Below, in pieces: positions 6,855 through 12,531 of a DNA stretch of 12,531 bases. This DNA comes from Gemmatimonas phototrophica. Its GTDB lineage: Bacteria > Gemmatimonadota > Gemmatimonadetes > Longimicrobiales > Gaopeijiaceae. The notes beneath the pieces were generated by a model. It ran no database searches. It saw only the letters and a list, made by a program, of their open reading frames with translations, and was not told the origin of the DNA. Every line of letters starts with the position of its first letter. Positions within the stretch are counted from its first letter, which is position 1. The DNA is taken from assembly GCA_945876015.1 (NCBI GenBank), contig CAMCNM010000031.1, positions 1 to 12,531 of the forward strand. Reading direction: 5' to 3'. The translations under genes were made by a program, and so were the position numbers.

Positions 6855-7931
6855 GTGCCCGTCCACCCGAGCCGGAGCCTACCCTTAAAGCTGATTCCTT
6901 GTTCGATCTCCACCCTGCTGGTCCTCGCCGTCGCGGTACTCGTCCCGGTTCGGACGAGCGGCCAGTCCGTCGCCGATCGCACGCCCAACCTGTCCGGCGG
7001 ATGGGTGGGCACGCCCGGAACCGTCTACTTCAACTTTCTGCACCGCTTCGAGCACGGCCCGGCGCCCACGCAGAAGATCAGCAACTTCCCGACGTTCCTG
7101 TTCGGCGTCACCCCGGTCTCCGGGCTCCTGATCGGCGCCCAATACGCGACGAACTCCGACCTGGTGGCGAGCTACCCCAACGAATGGGAGCTCTTCGGCC
7201 GCTGGGCGGCCCCCGCGATGGGCACGGCTCAGCTCGCGCTCAAGGGTGGATGGAATCACGCCGCTGAAAGCGTGGACGGCGAGGCCTCGATCCGGCTGCG
7301 CATGGCGAGGCTTTCCCTCCTCGGCGTCGCGCGGGGCTTCACGCAGGGATTCGGCGGTGACGGACGATTGGCTTTCGGAGGAGGAGCCGTCCTGTCGCTC
7401 GGCAACAACCTCGCACTGGTCGGCGACGTGACCACGCTCACCGACCGCACGCCCGACGAGGAGGTGGCGTGGGGCGGGGCGCTCCAGATCCGCATCCCGA
7501 ACACACCGCATTCGCTGTCCCTTCAGGCGACCAACACCAACACGGGGACGATGCAGGGGTCGTCGCGCGGAGGAGACAAGACGCGCTGGGGGTTCGAGTT
7601 CACGATCCCGGTCACGCTCAGCCGCTACTTCGGAGGCGGCAGTGGCGGCGGCACGGCTGTCGTGAACAACGCCGACACGGTCGTGGTCACCATCCGCGAC
7701 TTCGAGTTCTCGCCCGCCAACGTCACCATCCGGCAGGGAGCCACGGTCGTTTGGGTGAACGAGGGTCAGATCGCGCACACCGCGACGGCGGCGGGCGCAT
7801 GGGACACCGGTATGATCCAGCCCGGCGCTCGCGCGAGTCATACGTTCACTTCGGCGGGCCAATTGTCATATTTGTGTACTCCGCACCCGTTCATGACGGG
7901 CACCGTGACGGTGTCGGGAGGTGGCCAATGA
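6855..7931 (+). CDS. Exported beta-barrel (DUF5777-like) protein with C-terminal cupredoxin domain
   Basis: 358 residues from GTG 6855, the first start after an in-frame stop at 6849-6851; no good Shine-Dalgarno is seen. Residues 1-36 form a Sec signal peptide (basic n-region, hydrophobic core about 18-31). Residues about 40-258 resemble DUF5777-type outer-membrane barrels: FLHRFEHGPAP, FPTFLFGVTPVSGLLIGAQYA, SYPNEWELFGRWAAP, and alternating strands with FGGGAVLSLGNNLALVGD. A Gly/Ser linker (260-266) joins a type 1 copper domain (275-353) with FEFSPANVTIRQGATVVWVN and ligands H308 (IAHTA), C341, H344 and M347 (CTPHPFM). The copper site is complete, so electron transfer or copper binding in the envelope is expected. 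The next gene, a cytochrome-like lipoprotein, overlaps by 4 bp. The cupredoxin call is strong; the barrel call is moderate. Confidence 0.85.
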   Translation: MPVHPSRSLPLKLIPCSISTLLVLAVAVLVPVRTSGQSVADRTPNLSGGWVGTPGTVYFNFLHRFEHGPAPTQKISNFPTFLFGVTPVSGLLIGAQYATNSDLVASYPNEWELFGRWAAPAMGTAQLALKGGWNHAAESVDGEASIRLRMARLSLLGVARGFTQGFGGDGRLAFGGGAVLSLGNNLALVGDVTTLTDRTPDEEVAWGGALQIRIPNTPHSLSLQATNTNTGTMQGSSRGGDKTRWGFEFTIPVTLSRYFGGGSGGGTAVVNNADTVVVTIRDFEFSPANVTIRQGATVVWVNEGQIAHTATAAGAWDTGMIQPGARASHTFTSAGQLSYLCTPHPFMTGTVTVSGGGQ

Positions 7932-8375
7932 GCCGCGCGCTCAGGTCGCTCCGCGCCCCGGTGGCGCTCGCGGTCGCGCTCGCGCTGGGCGGCTGTTTTT
8001 CGGACCGTCCCACGGAACCGGAAGGAACGGCGCCCGTGAGCTTCGCCGCGGACGTCGAGCCGATTCTCGCCGGTAGCTGCGCCTTTTCCGGCTGCCACGG
8101 GACGACCAATCCCAACCCAGGCAACAAGCCGTTGGTGCTGGCCATGGGCCAGGCGTACGCCAACATCGTCGGCGTCGCGTCGGCAGAGCTTCCCTCGATG
8201 AACCGGATCACGGTCGGCGACCCGGACAAGAGGTTACCTGATCCACAAACTTCAAGGCACACACACCTCGGTAGGCGGCTCGGGAAGCCGGATGCCGCTC
8301 GGGCAAGCGCCGCTCTCGCAGAGCAGGATCGACCAGATACGCAAATGGGCCAAGGACGGGGCGCTCCGTAACTGA
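7928..8375 (+). CDS. Cytochrome c-like lipoprotein with CxxxxCH motif, disrupted by a +1 frameshift near 8234
   Basis: ATG 7928 overlaps the upstream stop as ATGA. Residues 1-23 are a lipoprotein signal ending in the lipobox LGGC (C23), so the protein should be membrane-anchored outside the cytoplasm. VSFAADVEPILAGSCAFSGCHG follows as an adapted c-type heme motif, CxxxxCH (C51, C56, H57), like small planctomycete-type cytochrome C domains. At codon 102 (GDPDKR) an extra T near 8234 shifts the frame. Read without it, the next 46 codons give YLIHKLQGTHTSVGG, then SRMPLGQAPLSQSRID and KWAKDGALRN, ending at TGA 8373-8375; M122 in RMPLG suits the distal heme ligand. As written, the shifted frame ends at 8369-8371 with an unrelated tail. 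Restored length is 148 residues. It likely partners the cupredoxin protein in electron transfer. Heme binding through CX4CH is not proven. Confidence 0.78.
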
Positions 8376-8398
8376 TCAAGCGCGACTCCAACCCCGGC

Positions 8399-9878
8399 GT
8401 GCTCCGTGACCTGGAGCTCATCCTCCGCTCGCGCTATGGACTGATCTTCCTGCGCACGGCGGAGGAGGACCGGGCCACCTCCCTTCTCCGTCACACCGCC
8501 GACGAGCTCGGCATCCCGTTCTTCGTATGGACCCGCTCGCAGGGCATCTCGCGCGACGGACAGCCGGGAGCGGTCTACGACACCAAGGAAGCAGTGAAGG
8601 CGCTCCGCCACGTGAGCGCCGCCCCGATCGACGGTCTCTACCAGTTTCTCGGGCTGGCACCCGCCGGGGGCCCTGACCGACGAGCTGACCCAGTCGGTCA
8701 TGCGCGACGCCGCGCATGCTCTCGAGGGCCGCGTGGGCGCGGTCGTCATCACCGGCGCGGACATGGAGCCGCCCGCCTCGATCTCGGGGATCGCCGCCGA
8801 CCTGTCGCTCTCCGGACCGGATCAGGAGGAATTCCGCGAGCTGCTGGCCAATCTGATCAAGGACCTCGACCAGCGCGGCCACGTCGAGGTCAGCCTCAGC
8901 AAGGAGGAGGAGGCCTCGCTGCTCCGTCATTTGCGCGGGCTCACCCTGCTCGAGGCGCACAAGATCCTCACCAAGGCGATCATCGAGGACGGCAAGCTGA
9001 GCGCCGAGGACGTACAGCTCGTGGTCGCCGCGAAGAAGGAGGTCGTGGAGCGAGAGGGACTGCTCGAGTACTTCCCGACCGATCACAAGCTCGCGCAGAT
9101 CGCGGATCTCGTGTCGCTCAAGGCCTGGCTCGCCAAGCGGCAGGGAGTGGTGCGCGAGCCCACCCGCGCCGCGAGCTACGGACTCCAGTTTCCGCGCGGC
9201 ATGCTGCTGCTCGGCGTACCCGGGTACGGGAAGAGCCTGTCGGCCAAAGCGGTCGCTTCCGAGTGGGGGCTCCCGCTGCTCAAGCCCGATCCCTCGAACC
9301 TGTACAACAAGTTCATCGGCGAGAGCGAACGGAACTTCAAGCGCGCGATGCGCGCGGCCGAGCGCATGGCTCCCGTCGTGCTCTGGATCGACGAGCTGGA
9401 GAAGGCGTTCGCTTCCGGCGGCGAGGACGGCGGAGTGTCGCAGCGGATCCTCGGCAGCTTCCTCTCCTGGATGCAGGATCGCCGCGGCGACGTCTTCATC
9501 GTGGCCACCGCGAACGACGTGCAGAAGCTGCCGCCCGAATTCCTGCGCAAGGGCCGCTTCGACGAAATCTTCTTCGTCGATCTCCCCAACCTCCCGACGC
9601 GACGGGATGTCTTCAGGATCCACCTCGAAGGGCGCGGTCAGGACCCCGAGCTGTTCGATCTCGACGCGCTCGCAAGGATCACCGACGGATTCAGCGGCTC
9701 GGAGATCGAAGGCGTGGTGGTAGCGGGGCTCTACTCGGCGTTCGCCACCGGAGGCGCGCTGGCGCCGCACGTGCTGATCGAGGAAGCGGGCAAGACGCGG
9801 CCGCTCTCGGTGACGCGGAGCGAGGAGATCGCGGCGCTGCGCGCCTGGGCGCGCGAGCGGACGGTGCCGGCGAACTAG
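8399..9878 (+). CDS. Ycf46-like AAA+ ATPase, disrupted by a +1 frameshift at 8666-8670
   Basis: The N-terminal part begins at GTG 8399 (VLRDLELILRSRYGLIFLRTAEEDRA, typical of Ycf46-like proteins) and runs to LYQFLGLAPAG. A run of five G at 8666-8670 is one base too long. Dropping one joins it to the second frame (ALTDELTQSVMRDAAHALEG), ending at TAG 9876-9878; the restored protein has 492 residues, normal for this family. The AAA domain begins near residue 260: Walker A GVPGYGKS (K278), Walker B VVLWIDELEKAF (D331, E332), sensor 1 asparagine N372 in VATANDV, and RKGRFDEIFFVDLPN. GFSGSEIEGVV and an ALRAWARERTVPAN tail match Ycf46. It is soluble; its substrate is unknown. Without repair, translation would probably give a product from ATG 8700 (392 residues) that keeps the AAA domain but loses the family's N-terminus. 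Confidence 0.85.
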
Positions 9879-11020
9879 ACGGGGCTTTCTTCCCGGAAGG
9901 GTTGGAGCCCGAGCGCGGTGAGCTCGCGCGGGAATCCTTCGCGGGCACGGCTGTGACGGTGCGCGACCTCGGACAGACGGCCCGACTCGGCCACGCGCAG
10001 GAACGCGGCCACGACCTCCGGATCGAAATGGTGCCCGGCCTCCTCACGGATGCACGCCAAGCCCACCTCGGAAGACCTGGCTTCCTTGTACGGACGCCGG
10101 TGCGTGATCGTGTCGAACACGTCCGCCACCGCCACGATGCGCCCCGACAGCGGGATGTCCTCGCCGATCTTCCCCAGATACCCCTTCCCGTCCCAACGCT
10201 CGTGGTGGCTGCGCGAGATCTCGCACGCCATGTCGAGCAGCGGGAAGTTCCCCCTCCCGAGAATGCGCGTGCCGATTTCGGTATGGGCTTTCATCACCTC
10301 GAATTCGGCGGGCGTGAGGGGACCGGGCTTCATCAGGATCGCGTCGGGAATGCCGATCTTGCCCACGTCGTGAAGCGGCGCCGCCCGACGCATCAGTTCG
10401 ACCAACTCGGTGCCGAGACCCATCTCCTCGGCGATGAGCGCAGCTGTCGCGCCCACCCGCTCCGCGTGCTCCCCCGTCACGTCGTCGCGGTGCTCGGCGG
10501 CGATCGCGAGGCGATAGAGGATCTCGACCTGGGTCTCGGCGAGCTGGCCGGTTCGCTCGCGCACCTTCTCCTCGAGCTCCTCGGCGTGTCGCCTCAGCTG
10601 GAGATGGAGCTGCCGGGTCTCCAGCAGGTTCTTGATGCGCTGAAGCACCTCGCCGACGTCGAACGGCTTGGTCACGAAGTCGCGGGCGCCGGCGGAAAGC
10701 GCGCGCTCGCGCACGTCGGGGTCGAGGTCGCCGGTAAGAATGAGGAACGGGATCCAGTCGCCCGGCCGGACGTGCAGGCGATCCATGACCCCGAACCCGT
10801 CGAGGACGGGCATGTGCAGATCGAGCAGGACCAGGTCGGGAGTCTGCAGATCGAAGAGACGGACGGCCTCGAGCGGATCCGACGTCAGATCCAGGTTTTG
10901 GTAGCCCGCCCACCTGAGCATCTGGCCCAGCACCCTGACGTTGTCCGCCTCGTCGTCCACAGCCAGGATGCGCGACCGAGCGAGCTCGGGGGACGCCTTG
11001 GCCGGGTGGGAGTTCCGCAC
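9875..11020 (-). CDS. Response regulator with REC and HD-GYP domains, predicted c-di-GMP phosphodiesterase
   Basis: 381 residues from GTG 11020, 4 bp after the SRAP stop. The REC domain (about 17-135) has acidic D22/D23, phosphoacceptor D67 (LLDLHMP), T96 and K118 (TKPF). A helical linker, probably coiled coil (136-165), leads to an HD-GYP domain (about 166-360). It carries H217-D218 with K221 (HDVGKIGIPD), H246, HHERWDGKGY (272-281) and GRIVAVADVFD. The layout matches RpfG-type proteins, which hydrolyse cyclic di-GMP when the receiver is phosphorylated by a sensor kinase. One oddity is that the GYP signature reads GYL here (L282, codon CTG). Metal ligands appear intact, so activity is likely. 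No sensor kinase is nearby. The stop shares the CTAG tetranucleotide with the stop of the convergent AAA gene. Confidence 0.93.
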   Translation of the reverse strand: MRNSHPAKASPELARSRILAVDDEADNVRVLGQMLRWAGYQNLDLTSDPLEAVRLFDLQTPDLVLLDLHMPVLDGFGVMDRLHVRPGDWIPFLILTGDLDPDVRERALSAGARDFVTKPFDVGEVLQRIKNLLETRQLHLQLRRHAEELEEKVRERTGQLAETQVEILYRLAIAAEHRDDVTGEHAERVGATAALIAEEMGLGTELVELMRRAAPLHDVGKIGIPDAILMKPGPLTPAEFEVMKAHTEIGTRILGRGNFPLLDMACEISRSHHERWDGKGYLGKIGEDIPLSGRIVAVADVFDTITHRRPYKEARSSEVGLACIREEAGHHFDPEVVAAFLRVAESGRLSEVAHRHSRAREGFPRELTALGLQPFREESPV

Positions 11021-11024
11021 GGCC

Positions 11025-11729
11025 CTAACGACCCTCGAAGAGATCGATCAGTTCCGAGGGCTCCTGGACGAGCGCCTCGATGCAACGCGGATCGTCCACG
11101 TCGCCCCGGCTCATCAGGGGCGACACGGCCCTCGCCGCGAGGAGGTCGTCCGGAGCGGGGGCGAGGAGCGGCACGAGACGAGCTATGCTCGCCGCCGGGT
11201 CTAGCCAGACCGACCAAGCCCCGGGCGGAAGCACCACCGGCATGCGCGAATGGAGGGGGGCGACCACCGCGTTCGGGAGGGTGGTCAGGATGGTGAAGGT
11301 CTCGAGCGGCTCACCGCCGCGCTCACACCAGCGCTCCCAGAGCCCCGCGAGGCCGAGCAACCCGCCGCGCTGGTGGTGGATCCAGAAGGGCTGCTTCCGT
11401 GCGCCGATCTTCCGCCACTCGTAGAAGCCGTCCGCGGGCACCAGGCAGCGCCGCCGCGCGAACGCCTCGCGGAAGGCGCCGTTCGTCGCCGCGGATTCCG
11501 AGCGCGCGTTGATCCGGAGCGGCCCCGCGCGAGTCTCCGCCCAGTGCGGCACGAGACCCCAGCGAAGGGACCGCAGGGATCGCCGGCCCTCGCCGTCAAC
11601 GAGCACCACCGGCGCGTCCTGCGTCGGGGCGACGTTCCAGCGCGGCGATGCGACCGGCCCCGACACCGGAGCCTCGAACGCCTCCGAGATCTCTTCAGGG
11701 GAGACCGCGACGGAGTAGCGACCGCACAT
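11025..11729 (-). CDS. SOS response-associated peptidase (SRAP) family protein, YedK/HMCES type
   Basis: 234 residues from ATG 11729, with Cys as residue 2 (MCGRYSVA), which fixes the start because that cysteine becomes the N-terminal catalytic residue. The family links covalently to abasic sites in single-stranded DNA through a thiazolidine and so shields them. The active-site set is complete: C2, N32 in WNVAPTQ, N74 in RINARSES, E104 in PADGFYEW and H160 in PLHSRMPVVL. Positions agree closely with E. coli YedK (C2, N75, E105, H160). It lies 38 bp after the secreted-protein gene and 4 bp before the HD-GYP gene. I see no clear Shine-Dalgarno and no LexA-type operator that I could defend, so SOS control is not shown here. 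Confidence 0.95.
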   Translation of the reverse strand: MCGRYSVAVSPEEISEAFEAPVSGPVASPRWNVAPTQDAPVVLVDGEGRRSLRSLRWGLVPHWAETRAGPLRINARSESAATNGAFREAFARRRCLVPADGFYEWRKIGARKQPFWIHHQRGGLLGLAGLWERWCERGGEPLETFTILTTLPNAVVAPLHSRMPVVLPPGAWSVWLDPAASIARLVPLLAPAPDDLLAARAVSPLMSRGDVDDPRCIEALVQEPSELIDLFEGR

Positions 11730-11767
11730 GATCAGGACGTCGGAAGCGCGGGTGCCGCCCTAGCCGT

Positions 11768-12322
11768 TCAGCGGCGCGAAAGCGCCGCGAACGCGGAGAC
11801 CCAGGAGGCCGAGCGGTCGTGCGCCTGGATCACCGCCGCCGGACCGACGTGCAGGACCTCGGAGAGCACGCGGAGGTTCACGAGCCCAACGATGTCCGCA
11901 TTTTGCAGCTCGATCGAGGACTACTGCATGCGGGGTCGCGCGGCGTAGACGTCGAACACGCGCCCGAGCGATCCGGGGCTGCCGTCGATGGCAACGTGGA
12001 AGCTCGTCGCGTCGAGCCGGTAACGGCGCGCGATCGTGGACCAGTCCTGCCCCGCCCGCCGCAGCGCCACCACCGCCTCCGGAGAAATTCCCCCCTGGCC
12101 CGCCACGAACAGCACGACCGGGATGTCCTCGGGCGGGAGCCGCCACTCCGAGAGGATCATGATCTCGCTCGAGGGGACCTTGAAGTGCGCCCCCACGGCT
12201 GTGTAGTACGAGGCCACCGCGGCCTGGTCCTGGGCGCGCGCCTCGGGGGGGAGCGCGACCGTACAGAGCGCGAGCAGGGCGCGCAGCGCGAGGCGGAGAG
12301 AGAGAACGGAGGGATGCGTCAT
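11768..12322 (-). CDS. Secreted protein of unknown function, interrupted by an in-frame amber codon at 11921-11923
   Basis: ATG 12322 has AGGTGA 10 bp upstream (12333-12338). Residues 1-30 are a Sec signal peptide with an AxA site before QD (EARA|QDQ). The mature part reads VASYYTAVGAHFKV, SEIMILSEWRLPPEDIPVVLF, ISPEAVVALRRAGQDWSTIA and a stretch ending in FDVYAARPRMQ. I do not recognise a named family, though ISPEAVVALRRAGQDWSTIA suggests a small helical module. A TAG at 11921-11923 stops it at 133 residues. The same frame then stays open for 50 more codons (SSIELQNADIVGLVNLRVL and onward) to TGA 11768-11770, and this tail looks like real protein rather than shadow. A TGG to TAG change would explain it. 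The product is either a shortened protein, a recent pseudogene or a readthrough product. Confidence 0.7.
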
Positions 12323-12337
12323 TGTTGCTCTTTCACC

Positions 12338-12353
12338 TGGCACAAGTCTTGTA
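12338..12353 (+). promoter_or_regulatory. Candidate sigma-54-like (-24/-12) promoter for the right-edge gene
   Basis: The plus strand reads TGGCACAAGTCTTGTA, against the sigma-54 consensus TGGCAC-N5-TTGCA: a perfect -24 half with correct spacing, but GT rather than the near-invariant GC at -12. A start would fall near 12364, some 40 bp before ATG 12404. ACAAG and CTTGT also form a short dyad here (12342-12352), and weak sigma-70-like hexamers overlap, so the assignment is tentative. Confidence 0.35.
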
Positions 12354-12393
12354 TTTCCAGGGTGGCAGAGAGGTGCTCCAGGAACGGAGTCAC

Positions 12394-12400
12394 GGAGAGG
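12394..12400 (+). promoter_or_regulatory. Ribosome binding site of the right-edge gene
   Basis: GGAGAGG lies three bases before the ATG at 12404. Its GGAG core (12394-12397) is 6 bases away, a normal spacing, and it supports this start over the out-of-frame ATG at 12424-12426. Confidence 0.6.
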
Positions 12401-12403
12401 CCG

Positions 12404-12531
12404 ATGCGTCAAGGAGATCACAACCAATGGGCCGGAGAAGTCCCCGCCGGCGCGGACCTGGTGTTCGACTTCTCCGGCGTTGCACACCTCGATCTGGCGA
12501 GCCTGTCCCTTCTCCTGACCGCGCGGCAGCT
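12404..12531 (+). CDS. N-terminus of a possible STAS-like protein, cut by the window edge
   Basis: Forty-two codons are visible from ATG 12404, open to the right edge and preceded by a good Shine-Dalgarno. The text MRQGDHNQWAGEVPAG is followed by ADLVFDFSGVAHLDLASLS, then LLLTARQ. The pattern of a beta-strand (LVFDFSGV), a HLD turn and a hydrophobic helix resembles the central strand-helix of STAS/anti-anti-sigma domains (consensus like VVLDLSGVxxIDSSGL). Not enough is visible to be sure, and the usual phosphorylatable serine is not evident. It is divergent from the secreted-protein gene, with 81 bp between the two starts. Confidence 0.5.
   Translation, partial: MRQGDHNQWAGEVPAGADLVFDFSGVAHLDLASLSLLLTARQ

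Noticed and set aside
7621..7660. GGC-rich tract as a possible DNA repeat
   Set aside because: It encodes the Gly/Ser linker between barrel and cupredoxin and is a short low-complexity tract, not a mobile repeat.
6885..7862. A 325-codon open frame on the minus strand
   Set aside because: Antisense to the cupredoxin gene, whose signal peptide and complete copper site show the coding strand.
7469..7927. An upstream part of a plus-strand frame that runs into the cytochrome-like gene
   Set aside because: It is the wrong frame of the cupredoxin gene. The lipoprotein signal begins at ATG 7928.
8399..11296. A single 965-codon open frame on the plus strand
   Set aside because: Only about the first 90 residues are real (the Ycf46 N-terminus). 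After the G-run frameshift at 8666-8670 it is out of frame with the ATPase and then antisense to the HD-GYP gene.

Overview
This is a high-GC, gene-dense bacterial window with short intergenic gaps and many 4-bp start/stop overlaps. It looks like chromosomal sequence from a poorly cultured high-GC phylum. Paired catalytic/non-catalytic M16 peptidases, DUF5777-like beta-barrels and small CxxxxCH lipoproteins bring Candidatus Eisenbacteria or Gemmatimonadota-like lineages to mind. That placement is an impression from gene content, not something the sequence proves. I see no tRNA, rRNA, CRISPR array, insertion sequence or phage gene.

Layout. (1) Minus-strand operon, 6707 down to 1 and beyond: archaeal-type cofactor-independent phosphoglycerate mutase, a TPR protein, then four M16 (insulinase/pitrilysin) genes ordered catalytic, non-catalytic, catalytic, non-catalytic. 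The M16 genes are joined by exact 4-bp overlaps (GTGA, GTGA, ATGA), and the last runs off the left edge. (2) A 147-bp divergent intergenic region with two GC-rich hairpins (6708-6854). (3) Plus-strand group, 6855-9878: an exported beta-barrel fused to a type 1 copper (cupredoxin) domain, a CxxxxCH cytochrome-like lipoprotein overlapping it by 4 bp, and a Ycf46-type AAA+ ATPase. The second and third genes each carry a +1 frameshift. (4) Minus-strand group, 12322 down to 9875: a secreted protein of unknown function interrupted by an in-frame amber codon, a YedK/HMCES-type SRAP protein, and an REC-HD-GYP response regulator. (5) A divergent 81-bp intergenic region with a sigma-54-like sequence, then the start of a plus-strand gene, possibly STAS-like, cut by the right edge.

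How the parts may work together. The M16 genes look like two copies of a heterodimeric zinc peptidase: the zinc-binding HxxEH is in one subunit and, in the complete upstream pair, the R...Y substrate-binding pair is in the other. The cupredoxin and cytochrome-like genes look like an envelope electron-transfer pair. Region 4 puts an abasic-site DNA-protein crosslinker directly upstream of a predicted c-di-GMP phosphodiesterase response regulator.

The main caution is that three of the twelve genes are disrupted by single-base lesions (8234, 8666-8670, 11921-11923), all in the right half. They may be real pseudogenisation or assembly error, and raw reads would decide. The most unusual content is the duplicated M16 pair behind a glycolytic gene and the barrel-cupredoxin/cytochrome pair.
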